42,472 bases of DNA. Source: a virus. Below are positions 16,790-25,941 of the stretch, one piece after another. Within the stretch, counting starts at the first letter, position 1. Every line of letters begins with the position of its first letter. Location: positions 1 to 42,472 of the IMG/VR virus record IMGVR_UViG_3300022220_000009. One strand, given 5' to 3'. The notes under the pieces are model-generated. The model worked only from the letters and a program-made list of their open reading frames with translations. It had not been told where the DNA came from and ran no database searches. Both the position numbers and the translations under genes were made by a program.

Positions 16790-17337
16790 GTCGAGACCTG
16801 ACAGCGGGAATGATCACGGAGATGGGCGCGAAGCTATTCCGCCCACTGGTTCTAGTTAAATTTGAGTTCGACAGCGGAGATTTACGTCTCTGGAACGGCA
16901 TCCGACCGCTCACATTTAATAGCGAAGTCTATACCGGCGCCGGAAATCTATTGGAGATTTCAGGTATCGAGGAAACGCAGGTACTCAAAGCTGCAAAAGT
17001 CACCTTCACCCTGTCCGGGATCGATCAGACGGCTATTTCCATCGCTCTGGCCGAGAACTACCAGGGCCGACCGGTCACGCTCTGGTTTGGTGCGTTGGAT
17101 GCCAGCGAAAACATTATTGACGCCCCAGTTATTCAGTTCCGTGGAAAGCTCGATATCATGACCATGGAGGACGACGGCCAAACCGCAATTATTACGGTCA
17201 CCGCTGAAAATGACCTGCTCGGCCTGGAACGTCCGAGGGAAAGGCGCTACACAGACGAAGACCAGGAGTTGGATTATCCAGACGACCGCTTTTTTGAATT
17301 TGTCGAAGGGCTGCAGGAAAAGGAGTTCCCCGTATGA
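16786..17337 (+). CDS. Tail hub protein, DUF2163-like (183 aa)
   Basis: The N-terminal region (ITEMGAKLFRPLVLVKFEFDSGDLRLWNGIRPLTFNSEVYTGAGNLLEI) and the central VTLWFGALDASENIIDAPVIQFRGKLDIM are the pattern of the phage protein that precedes the NlpC/P60-like gene in this tail gene order; it is commonly placed with DUF2163-like hub proteins. GTG 16786 overlaps the previous stop, and the stop overlaps the next ATG by four bases. The role in the tip hub is inferred from order. Confidence 0.7.
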   Translation: MSRDLTAGMITEMGAKLFRPLVLVKFEFDSGDLRLWNGIRPLTFNSEVYTGAGNLLEISGIEETQVLKAAKVTFTLSGIDQTAISIALAENYQGRPVTLWFGALDASENIIDAPVIQFRGKLDIMTMEDDGQTAIITVTAENDLLGLERPRERRYTDEDQELDYPDDRFFEFVEGLQEKEFPV

Positions 17338-17771
17338 ATCTCAGGTATCACGATTGGCCGACACGGCTCGACCGATATTTTAATGAGTGTGTTGGCAAAC
17401 CGTTTGAGCTCGGTCAATTCGACTGTGGCCTGTTCGCTTGCTGCTCTTTGCAAGCCATGACAGGCATTCATCCGCTGCAAAAATACATCGGGGAATATGA
17501 CTCTAAGCTCGGCTTGGCGCGGCACATGAAACTATATTCTGGCGGGAGGCTCCTTGAGACCGCCCAAAAAGCATGTCTTTCGGTGGGTTTGAACCCTGTT
17601 CCTCCGGCGCTTGCCAAGCGCGGCGATATGGTGATGATCAACCAGGATGGGGTCGAAGCCTGGGGAGTCGTGGACCTGGACGCGCGTTTTGCTCGAGTGG
17701 TTTCATCCAATGAGGCGGGAATCGGTCGAGTTCCAATACGTTTTGCCACTCATTGCTGGAGTTTTAACTGA
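17334..17771 (+). CDS. DUF6950, NlpC/P60-like tail protein (145 aa)
   Basis: Fits the DUF6950 family of tail-tip proteins related to NlpC/P60 peptidases. The candidate catalytic Cys lies in FDCGLFACCSLQAMTG (near residue 31), and ALAKRGDMVMINQDG with a later His in ATHCWSF is the usual location of other active-site residues. Such proteins may cut peptidoglycan peptide bonds during DNA entry. It overlaps both neighbours by four bases and one base. Peptidase activity is inferred, not shown. Confidence 0.8.
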   Translation: MNLRYHDWPTRLDRYFNECVGKPFELGQFDCGLFACCSLQAMTGIHPLQKYIGEYDSKLGLARHMKLYSGGRLLETAQKACLSVGLNPVPPALAKRGDMVMINQDGVEAWGVVDLDARFARVVSSNEAGIGRVPIRFATHCWSFN

Positions 17772-20700
17772 TGCCGACTCTGGTCACATTTATTGCCAAC
17801 GCTATCGTCCTGGCGCTTGGTTCGGCGACCGTCACTTCGGCTACGTTGGTCGCCTTTTCTGTCATCACCGCCAACATTATAGTGGCCGGGTTAGTGATTG
17901 GTGCCTACGCGCTTACTCGTCCACGCCGACCTGGCCAGTTGTCGTTTGCTGGCACCGCACAAGCCCGGACTCAGATGGTACGCCAGGCCATCACCACCCG
18001 TAAGATAATTTATGGCGAGATCAAGGTCAGTGGTCCGCTGGTCCTGCTTGAAACAACCGGCAGTAATAAATACCGTCATATCGTGATCCCGCTGTGCGAC
18101 CAGGAGTCGAACCGCATTGGAACGGTTTTTTTCAATGACACACCGATTTATGAGGATCAGCTGGACGCCGGTGGCAATGTTATTTCAGGTCGTTTTGCAG
18201 GGGTTGCTCGCATAAAGAAGCACCTTGGAACCGATGATCAGTCCGCCGACACGGATCTTGTGGCGGAAGTGGAAAAGTGGACTACGGAGCACCGGGGTCG
18301 AGGGGTGACTTATCTCTACGTCCGTGTGGAGCTTAACCAGGCATCATTCCCAACCGGGCTGCCGAATATCTCCGCCATCGTCCAGGGCCAGAAAATCTTT
18401 GATCCCAGGAGCAGTGTCACCCGCTGGTCACCGAATGTGGCCCACTGCGTCCGTTCTTATCTGCTCAACCCACGCTATGGCAGACCGGGACTCACCTCCG
18501 TAGGAATTGATGACACCTCTTTCAATGCGGACGCAAACACCTGCGAAGAGTTTGTCGCAGCTCCAATCATCACCCATGCCGTGTCCTCGATCGATACCGG
18601 CAACGACGAGCTGACTCTTAATGGAACGTCTTTGCGGTTCAGCTTCAAAAACAAAGTCCGCTTGACCACGACCGGCACACTCCCCGCTGCACTAGCTCTG
18701 AATACCGATTACTACGTCATCATCTCGTCCCGTGTCGGGCGGGTGATTCGTCTGGCCTTGAGCGCACAGAACGCCAACGATGGAATATTCATTAATCTTT
18801 CGGACGTGGGTACCGGCACGCACACAGTCACACTTGAAGTCTTCCATACGGTTCAATCAGGAGTCACCGCCACTGATGTGTTGGAGTTGGACGAACAAAA
18901 GCTGTCGGTGCAGACCGGGGACAAGGTGAACATGGCCACAACCGGCACCCTGCCTGCAGGGCTCTCTCCGGCAACCGATTATTATGTGATCGTCCATCAC
19001 GAGCAGGAGGTGCTCGACGACAACGACGCGGTCCTGGAGCGGTGCGCAGTGCAATTAGCCAGCTCTTATTTTAATGCGCTGGACCGGGTCGCGATTGACA
19101 TCACAGACGCGGGAACGGGTACGCACACCCTGATCAAAAAGGGCGAACCGCGCTATACCTGTAATGGCCTGGTCGATTCTGGCGACGACCCGCACAAAAT
19201 ACTTTCAGAGATGCTCACCGCTATGTCCGGCACCATCATCCAAATCGGTGGCACCTGGAAATCTCTTGCCGGTGTCTACCGACCGCCGACCCTTTCCCTC
19301 GACGAAGGCGATGTGGTGAGTTCTATTTCCACACCCACTCGGGTGTCCGAGAAGAGCCGTTTCAATCGCATCCGCGGCACCTATGTCAATCCCGAGAACG
19401 ACTGGCAGCCTTCCGACTATCCGCCTGTCACAAAAACGGCTTATCAAACGGCTGATAATGGAGTGATCACCGATAAAGACGATTTTGATCTTCCGTTCAC
19501 CTCACGCTCTCAAACTGCCCAACGCCTGGCCTCGATCATCTTAAACCGGATGCGCCAGGAAATAACAATGGAAGCCACTTTCACCACCAAGGCTTATCTG
19601 GCACAGGCGGGAGATACCGAAAATATTTCAAACACTGTGAGAGGCTGGTCGAGTAAAGTTTTTGAGGTCGTTGAGTCGACTCCAGGGTTCGTTCCGGACG
19701 AAAATGAAGTGCCGGTCTGGGTGGTTAAACAGGTGCTCAGGGAAACTGCCGCAAGCGTATACGACTTCGATCCAAATGTGGATGAGGTCATAATCGACGA
19801 CGCGCCCAACACCAACCTGCCCAACGCGTTTGCGAAGGACCCACCAACCAACTTGATGGTCGATGAAGAGATTTATGTCACACGGGATGGCGCGGGCGTC
19901 AAGGTTCGGGCGATCCTTTCATGGGATGCCTCCCCGGATCAATTGGTCAATGAATACCAGGTCGAACATAAATTGCCGTCTGATCCGGTATGGATCATCC
20001 AACCCACCACGCGGGGCCTGACGTATAACATTGATGACATCGACCCAACACTGTGGGACTTCCGCGTGAAAGGCATCAACAGCCTCGGAGTGTCGACCGC
20101 CTACGCAACCAAGCAGCAGCAGATTTTTGGCCTGCTGACACCGCCCACCGAACCGCAAAACCTGACCATTTCAGTGGTTGGTGGAACGGCTTATCTGCGT
20201 TGGGATAAGTCCCCTGATGTCGACGTGCGTGTTGGTGGTGAGTATATAGTTCGTCATTCTCAAAAGCTGACCGGCGCCACTTGGACGGAATCGGTCACCA
20301 TTGGACCTGCCATCGGCGGCAACGAAACCCTGGCGGTGCTTCCTCTCAAGGAAGGCACCTACATGATGAAAGCCAAGGACGCCAGCAACCCTCCTGTGTT
20401 TTCAACAGGCACGGCGAGCGTCACCACCAAACAGGCGTCGGTTTCAGCGTTCACCACCACCGATACGCTGACTGAGAGTCCAACCTTTGCCGGTGCCAAA
20501 GTCAACACCCAGGTAGTCAGTAGTGTTTTGAAACTCACCTCAGGCGGAAGCGGTGTGGATCCCTCGGGCACTTATACTTTTTCGGGGGCGTTCGATTTTG
20601 GGTCTGTAGTTAGCCGTCGCATCACCACGCTGATTGACGCCTTGGTGGTTAATGTCGACGACCTGATTGATGACCGGCTGGATCTAATCGATACCTGGCT

Positions 20701-20923
20701 GGATTTCGACGGAACGCTACAGGCCAATGCTGACGCTGTAATATTCATGCGTCAGACCGACGACGATCCGACTGGATCACCTACCTGGGGGCCATGGGAG
20801 CGGATCGAAAGCGGAGAGGTGGAAGCCTGGGGCGTGCAATTTCGGGTCGAGCTTACCAGCGATAATTCTGGTTTCAATATGGAAATCAGCGAACTTTCAG
20901 TTAAAGCGGAGTCCATAGTCTAA
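17771..20923 (+). CDS. Tail tip attachment protein, gpJ-like (1050 aa)
   Basis: The host-recognition tip protein. Residues 1-45 are hydrophobic (two likely segments), then a family region RPGQLSFAGTAQARTQMVRQAITTRKIIYGEIKVSGPLV (50-95). Two repeats of about 90-100 aa (near 265-357 and 358-456) each hold TTGTLPA...TDYYVI and GTGTHT. The gpJ-like core resumes at about 460 with GDDPHKILSEMLTAMSGTII and SRFNRIRGTYVNPEN. Two fibronectin III-like domains follow (about 690-785 and 790-880), then a beta domain. ATG 17771 overlaps the previous stop. Confidence 0.88.
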   Translation: MPTLVTFIANAIVLALGSATVTSATLVAFSVITANIIVAGLVIGAYALTRPRRPGQLSFAGTAQARTQMVRQAITTRKIIYGEIKVSGPLVLLETTGSNKYRHIVIPLCDQESNRIGTVFFNDTPIYEDQLDAGGNVISGRFAGVARIKKHLGTDDQSADTDLVAEVEKWTTEHRGRGVTYLYVRVELNQASFPTGLPNISAIVQGQKIFDPRSSVTRWSPNVAHCVRSYLLNPRYGRPGLTSVGIDDTSFNADANTCEEFVAAPIITHAVSSIDTGNDELTLNGTSLRFSFKNKVRLTTTGTLPAALALNTDYYVIISSRVGRVIRLALSAQNANDGIFINLSDVGTGTHTVTLEVFHTVQSGVTATDVLELDEQKLSVQTGDKVNMATTGTLPAGLSPATDYYVIVHHEQEVLDDNDAVLERCAVQLASSYFNALDRVAIDITDAGTGTHTLIKKGEPRYTCNGLVDSGDDPHKILSEMLTAMSGTIIQIGGTWKSLAGVYRPPTLSLDEGDVVSSISTPTRVSEKSRFNRIRGTYVNPENDWQPSDYPPVTKTAYQTADNGVITDKDDFDLPFTSRSQTAQRLASIILNRMRQEITMEATFTTKAYLAQAGDTENISNTVRGWSSKVFEVVESTPGFVPDENEVPVWVVKQVLRETAASVYDFDPNVDEVIIDDAPNTNLPNAFAKDPPTNLMVDEEIYVTRDGAGVKVRAILSWDASPDQLVNEYQVEHKLPSDPVWIIQPTTRGLTYNIDDIDPTLWDFRVKGINSLGVSTAYATKQQQIFGLLTPPTEPQNLTISVVGGTAYLRWDKSPDVDVRVGGEYIVRHSQKLTGATWTESVTIGPAIGGNETLAVLPLKEGTYMMKAKDASNPPVFSTGTASVTTKQASVSAFTTTDTLTESPTFAGAKVNTQVVSSVLKLTSGGSGVDPSGTYTFSGAFDFGSVVSRRITTLIDALVVNVDDLIDDRLDLIDTWLDFDGTLQANADAVIFMRQTDDDPTGSPTWGPWERIESGEVEAWGVQFRVELTSDNSGFNMEISELSVKAESIV

Positions 20924-22149
20924 TGAGCCAACACGATTATATTCTAGACAACCAGGCAGGGGCCTCATTCCGAGCCGATTTGAATAACGCTTTGGCAGCC
21001 TCCGTCGGTGAGAATAACGGTCTTACCGCTCCGGCTACAACCTACGCGTTTATGTTGTGGATGGATACCACGCTCAACCTGCTGAAACGCAGAAACTCGG
21101 CTGACTCCGCCTGGGTCACTATTGCCAGTCTCAGCGGCTCGACGTGGATCCCGTACCGATCCGGATCTGCTTTGGGTGACGCCGCGGTGCAAACCGTCGG
21201 GACTGCCGCGCTTTCCAACCTGCCGAATGTAGAAGACATCCAGAACCAGCAAGGAATTTTTCTCGCGGCAACCGGGTCCTCAGGGGCTTATGCTATCACC
21301 ATGATCCCGGCGATCACTGCTTATGTCGAAGGCCAGCGGTTCGTCATAAAAGCCAACCACGATTGTCCGGCCAGCCCAACTCTCAACGTAAACGCCAAGG
21401 GTGCCGGGGCATTGGTCAACCCGGATGGATCGGGACTTGCGGCAAATGCGATCCTAAACGGCCAGGTGTTTGAAGTGGTACGCAGGGTCAGCGACTTTCA
21501 GGTGATTTCGCCCCAGAGTATTGCTAACGCTATTGCTACCCAAGCCGAATCCGAAGCCGGGACAGATAACACCAAAATCATGACTCCACTACGCACCGCC
21601 CAGGCAATAGACGATTATGGGGGAAGGCCGGAAGTTTTTGCCATCGACGGTACTTATCAAGTTCCAGATGGAGTTACCGAAGTATTAGTTGAAGCTCGGG
21701 GTGGCGGCGGTGGCGGTGCAGGAGGAACCGGCGGTGGCGGCAATCAAGGTGGCGGTGGTGGCGCGGGCGGTGAAATATTCGCCAAAATCACCGTGACCCC
21801 AGGCGGAAGCGAAGCGGTAGTGGTCGGCCAAGGCGGGGCAGGCGGCGCTCCGAATGTCAACGGGTCTTCTGGAACAAATTCAACGGTAGGGAGTACAAAA
21901 GTAATCGCTAACGGTGGTGCTGGCGGTAATCAAGTGGGGCCTGGTGGAGCAGGCGGTTCCTCTTCCTCTACGGGGACAGCCGTGAAAACAAGAACCGGCG
22001 GCTCTGGGAACGCTGGACCATCCGGGCTTGGCGGCCTTGCTGATTTTAATTCGCCTACCACGGCTTCCGGACAGGGGGGACGCGGGACACTGAATGGAAG
22101 CGGGCTGGCTGGAGTTGATGGGTATGTAATCATCACCCCATTGATTTAA
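20923..22149 (+). CDS. Tail fibre with C-terminal glycine-rich domain (408 aa)
   Basis: Residues 1-230 are fibre-like: YAFMLWMDTTLNLLKRRNSADSAWVTI and the ITMIPAITAYVEGQRFVIKANHD segment typical of receptor-binding fibres, with TDNTKIMTPLRTAQAID at about 205-225. From about 232 it becomes a glycine-rich domain with long Gly runs and GGAGG repeats, the polyglycine-helix sandwich pattern of T-even gp38 adhesins and related fibre tips. Such loops usually decide receptor specificity. The start overlaps the gpJ stop (TAATG). Confidence 0.85.
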   Translation: MSQHDYILDNQAGASFRADLNNALAASVGENNGLTAPATTYAFMLWMDTTLNLLKRRNSADSAWVTIASLSGSTWIPYRSGSALGDAAVQTVGTAALSNLPNVEDIQNQQGIFLAATGSSGAYAITMIPAITAYVEGQRFVIKANHDCPASPTLNVNAKGAGALVNPDGSGLAANAILNGQVFEVVRRVSDFQVISPQSIANAIATQAESEAGTDNTKIMTPLRTAQAIDDYGGRPEVFAIDGTYQVPDGVTEVLVEARGGGGGGAGGTGGGGNQGGGGGAGGEIFAKITVTPGGSEAVVVGQGGAGGAPNVNGSSGTNSTVGSTKVIANGGAGGNQVGPGGAGGSSSSTGTAVKTRTGGSGNAGPSGLGGLADFNSPTTASGQGGRGTLNGSGLAGVDGYVIITPLI

Positions 22150-22167
22150 AAATTTAGGAGAAATGAG

Positions 22168-22416
22168 ATGCGAGTTATCAGAGCAAAAAAAGAAAATAAA
22201 AGAATCGGATACCCTTCCAATGAGGAAAGGCTGGAGATTCTTGAAGACATCGTTTCTGACTTGGTGGCCAAAAAACCCGCTGATGATTCAGCTTTGGCGG
22301 CAGTCAAAGCCAAGATGGATCAACTGGATATTGACTATCCGGATTTTGATACGATCTTTAAAGATGGCAAGGAAGTGAAAATCGGACGTGAGGGAAATCA
22401 AATTCCTCTGGAATGA
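22168..22416 (+). CDS. Small hypothetical phage protein (82 aa)
   Basis: A charged, mostly helical protein (NEERLEILEDIVSDLVAKK, VKAKMDQLDI). ATG 22168 is seven bases after AGGAG (22156-22160); an ATG at 22163 in another frame is too close and gives a less likely product. It lies between the fibre and a putative holin-like gene, so it may be a fibre chaperone or lysis-associated gene. Function unknown. Confidence 0.6.
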   Translation: MRVIRAKKENKRIGYPSNEERLEILEDIVSDLVAKKPADDSALAAVKAKMDQLDIDYPDFDTIFKDGKEVKIGREGNQIPLE

Positions 22417-22450
22417 AAAATTTAACGATTAATTATCTGGAAGCCATATA

Positions 22451-22717
22451 ATGACCGATGACGAACTGCCTGCAACCAAAGGCGACCTGCTGAAAATGGA
22501 AGAGCGAGTTAAGGAAACCATCAAGCTAACTGTTAAACCTGTGGTCGAGGACGTTGATGGCCATAGGAAAACGCTCTATGGGGATGATGGTCGTGGGGGT
22601 CTTACTAAAGACGTTGGAATCTTGAAATGGACACTTGGGGGGATAGTCACCGGCATCGGTGGGGTTGTCGTATCAATTTGGGACAAAATCAAACACGCTT
22701 TTCTTGGGCATCATTGA
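22451..22717 (+). CDS. Holin or XhlA-like single-TM protein (88 aa)
   Basis: An N-terminal charged coiled-coil-like region (ATKGDLLKMEERVKETIKL), a middle DDGRGGLTKDVGILKWTL, and one C-terminal membrane segment (LGGIVTGIGGVVVSIWDKI, about 60-79). This layout resembles XhlA-type and other small phage membrane proteins near lysis genes. It is the last gene of the late operon, where holins often lie, but no adjacent endolysin was recognised, so the lysis role is tentative. Confidence 0.5.
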   Translation: MTDDELPATKGDLLKMEERVKETIKLTVKPVVEDVDGHRKTLYGDDGRGGLTKDVGILKWTLGGIVTGIGGVVVSIWDKIKHAFLGHH

Positions 22718-22751
22718 TATTTAGAGATATGGAAAATTAAATTTGGAAGGA

Positions 22752-23849
22752 TTATTCACAATCAGTCTCTTCGAATGTGCCGTCGTTTTTTGGGAAAAAC
22801 TCCTTACAAACAAACAAGTTCCGAGGCAGTGGATTTTTTGCCCAATGATTGTGAACTAAAATGGGTTTTTCCTCTCTTGCAAAATACATAGCAGCACTAA
22901 CAGTTTTATTTTTATTTTTATTCCAAAATCCATTATTTTCGTAAGATAGTAATCTCTTTTCTTTGTTATCTTTTGGCAACAGAACGGCCAGATCACCATA
23001 AAATGCCGAAATAAACCTTTTTTCATCTGATGCATAAATATTATCATGATGAAAAATTACTATCCCTGGTTTTTCGTCTACTTGTTTATTTGCACTCTTA
23101 AACTGGTCACTCGCTTTTGATGACCTATCACGAAAGATTTCTACGTTATTTGACACTCCAACGTCAGTCAACTGGATAGAGCGAATTCTAAATTCATCTT
23201 CCGCGCCCATCAATTCAATTGAAATACGAAAGTTGGTCTCATTATAAAGTCCCAACTCATGTAAACCACTTTGCATTTCTGTTGATATATTACCGTTAGT
23301 ATTAATAATTATTGCATCAGTGCCGAATTTAAGACTGTCTCCCAGATAAGCTCGACTGTACTTTCCACACTCAGATTTGACTGCGTATAATAACTCCTTC
23401 CCTTCGTTTGTTTCGTACTTGATCTGTATAAATTCATTGAAGCTAGGAACAGGATCTTTTGGGATAACTACATAGTGTTTGGTATTCTCGAGTGTTGACA
23501 AAGATGTATTTGAAAGAACCTTATTCACCATAGATAAAGCTTTTCTTATGTCTTTTTGTAAGTCCTTTTTAGGGATATTCAAAGTAACCATTACATAGAT
23601 TTCCCCAGGGACAGTAACTATTTTTTTTCGAGAATCAAACTCGTCTCTACACCATTTTTGAAATTCATGGCGTTTAGGGTAGTCAACTGTCTTAACTTCT
23701 ACCCAAAAGCTATGACCGTTCTTTTTACATAGAAAGTCCGGATTTTTTGTTCCTGTATCTAGTTTTAGTTCAGAGTCTGTAGTAACCATAAACCCTTGAC
23801 CATTTAACCAGTCAGCAGTTTTATCGTTATAGCTCAACCCATCTATCAT
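22752..23849 (-). CDS. Orphan PD-(D/E)XK nuclease-like protein (365 aa)
   Basis: Leftward gene with ATG at 23849 and the strong ribosome binding site AGGAGGAAG upstream. Residues 37-53 have PD (37-38), then E51-V-K53 in the hydrophobic strand HSFWVEVKT, the PD-(D/E)XK nuclease core, within an N-terminal domain of about 100 aa. The remaining 260 aa were not recognised; they include HYVVIPKD and a late VIFHHDN segment. The gene is notably AT-rich compared with the tail genes and sits alone against the late operon, next to the restriction operon. It may be a defence or superinfection-exclusion nuclease; this is inference. Confidence 0.65.
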   Translation of the reverse strand: MIDGLSYNDKTADWLNGQGFMVTTDSELKLDTGTKNPDFLCKKNGHSFWVEVKTVDYPKRHEFQKWCRDEFDSRKKIVTVPGEIYVMVTLNIPKKDLQKDIRKALSMVNKVLSNTSLSTLENTKHYVVIPKDPVPSFNEFIQIKYETNEGKELLYAVKSECGKYSRAYLGDSLKFGTDAIIINTNGNISTEMQSGLHELGLYNETNFRISIELMGAEDEFRIRSIQLTDVGVSNNVEIFRDRSSKASDQFKSANKQVDEKPGIVIFHHDNIYASDEKRFISAFYGDLAVLLPKDNKEKRLLSYENNGFWNKNKNKTVSAAMYFAREEKPILVHNHWAKNPLPRNLFVCKEFFPKNDGTFEETDCE

Positions 23850-24035
23850 TTGATGTTCTTCCTCCTATCTAATTCACTTCACACTCTGTCTACTGCTTGG
23901 CTTTTAAATCCTGTTCGTCTTGGTGATTTAAGCATAACCGGTCTATTAGTCAAGTGGTGGGCGTCAATCGGTGGGCTATCTGGAATCACTGCATGGATTG
24001 CTCAATGGTGGAGAGATATGGATGATTGCGAGTAA

Positions 24036-24384
24036 GCTTGACTATTTAACGGGTATTCAAGGTTACTCCAAGTTGATTGAGAAAAGTTAGGCTGCCTGTA
24101 TTTATCCACCCATGGACTTATATTTTTTGTTCCTTTATTGCTATGGCATCACCTATAAATTAACGTAGATTACCTTCAATCAATCAACCCCGCCAATGCT
24201 CCAAAACATTATACGAGAAAGTCTCCGCATGGAAGTCAATCATAGGGTGAACTTCACTGTCATAAAATCTAGCTATTACCCTAAAATATGGCCGCTATTT
24301 TATTCCTAATCCCTTATAATTTTTGATGAGTGTTGTCAATTTCGACAATATCCTTATGCCAATAAAAAGGAGGAACTTGGAGCC
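24036..24384. other. AT-rich intergenic region before hsdM
   Basis: A stretch of about 350 bases without a supported gene. It contains the hsdM promoter and a palindrome near its right end (listed separately). An open frame that overlaps its left edge is probably not real. Confidence 0.5.
24315..24348 (+). promoter_or_regulatory. hsdM promoter with TTGTC-N6-GACAA palindrome
   Basis: A perfect -10 hexamer TATAAT lies at 24315-24320, with no good -35 element upstream. Twelve bases downstream is the inverted repeat TTGTCAATTTCGACAA (24333-24348), where transcription would start, a common operator position. Alternatively TTGTCA could serve as a -35 with a poor -10 at 24355. Its left half shares 11 of 12 bases with a sequence in the immunity region (33192-33203). 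Confidence 0.45.
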
Positions 24385-25941
24385 ATGTCACTCAGTGAAA
24401 CATTACAGCAACTAGAAAACCGTTTGTGGAGCACGGCGGATCAACTCCGGGCCAATTCCAATCTCACCTCCCAGGAATATTCCCCTCCAGTGCTGGGATT
24501 AATTTTCCTACTATATGCCGATCACCGGTTCACACAGGCGGAAGCAAAGCTAAAGGGAAAAGGATCAGGCCGCCGATCCATTGGTAAAGCAGATTACCAG
24601 GCTAAAGGAGTCCTCTATCTTCCCGAAAAGGCGCGGTTCAGTGAAATTCTGGCTCTACCCGAGGGGGCTGATCTCGGAAAGTCATTAAAGGAGGCCATGG
24701 AAGCAATTGAGGAAGAAAATCCTGACCTGAGGGATTCACTCCCTAAAACATATTCCCGCCTGGATAATTCAACGATTGCGGAATTGCTCCGAATCATGGA
24801 CAGCATCTCAAGGGATATTGAAGGGGATGCCTTTGGCAAAATCTACGAATACTTCCTGGGTAATTTTGCCATGGCCGAGGGATCACTTGCTGGAGAGTTT
24901 TTTACCCCCACCCCTATCGTTAAGCTCATTGTAGAAATCATCGAACCCTATCACGGGAAAATTCACGACCCCGCCTGTGGTTCCGGAGGCATGTTTGTCC
25001 AAAGCGCAAAGTTTGTGGAGGAACACAAAAACAACCCCCTCGATGAAATCTCTATCTATGGGCAGGAAAAGACTCTGGCCACGGTCCACCTCTGCAAAAT
25101 GAATCTGGCCGTCCACGGCCTGGGTGGAGATATACGGCAGGGCAATGCCTATTACGAGGATTTACACCAGGCCAAAGACAAATTTGATTTTGTGATGGCC
25201 AATCCACCGTTCAATGTAAACGGGGTGGATAAAGAGAGGCTGAAAGATGATAAGCGGTATCCGCTGGGATTCCCTCGGACCGATAATGGCAACTACCTTT
25301 GGATTGAATTATTTTATTCTAGCCTGAATGAAACGGGCCGCGCCGGATTTGTCATGGCAAATTCTGCCAGTGATGCGAGAAGCTCCGAAGCCGATATAAG
25401 AGAAAAGCTGATCAAAGACAAGGCCGTCGATGTTATGGTCGCGGTCGGACCGAATATGTTCTATACCGTCACTCTTCCAGTGACTCTCTGGTTTTTGGAT
25501 AGAGGCAAAAAGGGTACGGATCGGGAAGATAAAATCCTCTTCATAGACGCTCGGCATATTTTTCATCAAATCAAACGTCGCCTAAGAGAGTTTACGCCTC
25601 AACAGATTGAATTTCTCTCAAACATTGTCCGTCTGTATCGGGGAGAGGAACCAGAAAACAAGCACGACAGCGCGGAATTGATGAGTGAGAACTTTCCCGA
25701 TGGGAAATATGTGGACGTGTTGGGCCTGTGCAAGGTGGCTACTTTGGAGGAAGTGGGGGCGCAAGGTTGGTCGCTCAATCCAGGCCGTTATGTTGGCGTG
25801 GCTGATCAGGACGAAGAAGAGCATGATTTTCAGGAGCGGCTCTTTGAACTCAATGATGAGTTTCAGGAATTGACACTAAAAGCTCATGAGCTTGAAGTAA
25901 AGATCTCTGGAAATTCATACAGGATACTTGAGAGGAATTGA
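24385..25941 (+). CDS. Type I restriction-modification DNA methyltransferase (518 aa)
   Basis: The modification subunit transfers methyl groups from S-adenosylmethionine to adenine in the recognition site. Motif I is [10 protein letters not shown] near residue 195, and the catalytic motif IV is NPPF at about 273, both within the N6-adenine methylase domain. The N-terminal helical domain (about 1-150, with [21 protein letters not shown]) is the usual HsdM bundle. Length 518 aa is typical. The good ribosome binding site AAGGAGGAACTTGGAG precedes ATG 24385. Its TGA overlaps the hsdS ATG, so M and S are coupled. Confidence 0.95.
   Translation: MSLSETLQQLENRLWSTADQLRANSNLTSQEYSPPVLGLIFLLYADHRFTQAEAKLKGKGSGRRSIGKADYQAKGVLYLPEKARFSEILALPEGADLGKSLKEAMEAIEEENPDLRDSLPKTYSRLDNSTIAELLRIMDSISRDIEGDAFGKIYEYFLGNFAMAEGSLAGEFFTPTPIVKLIVEIIEPYHGKIHDPACGSGGMFVQSAKFVEEHKNNPLDEISIYGQEKTLATVHLCKMNLAVHGLGGDIRQGNAYYEDLHQAKDKFDFVMANPPFNVNGVDKERLKDDKRYPLGFPRTDNGNYLWIELFYSSLNETGRAGFVMANSASDARSSEADIREKLIKDKAVDVMVAVGPNMFYTVTLPVTLWFLDRGKKGTDREDKILFIDARHIFHQIKRRLREFTPQQIEFLSNIVRLYRGEEPENKHDSAELMSENFPDGKYVDVLGLCKVATLEEVGAQGWSLNPGRYVGVADQDEEEHDFQERLFELNDEFQELTLKAHELEVKISGNSYRILERN

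Noticed and set aside
23850-24035. Rightward 61-aa frame with a membrane-like end (KWWASIGGLSGITAW)
   Set aside because: Its start lies on the ribosome site of the leftward nuclease-like gene and it has no ribosome site; it could be a holin-gene remnant but is unsupported.
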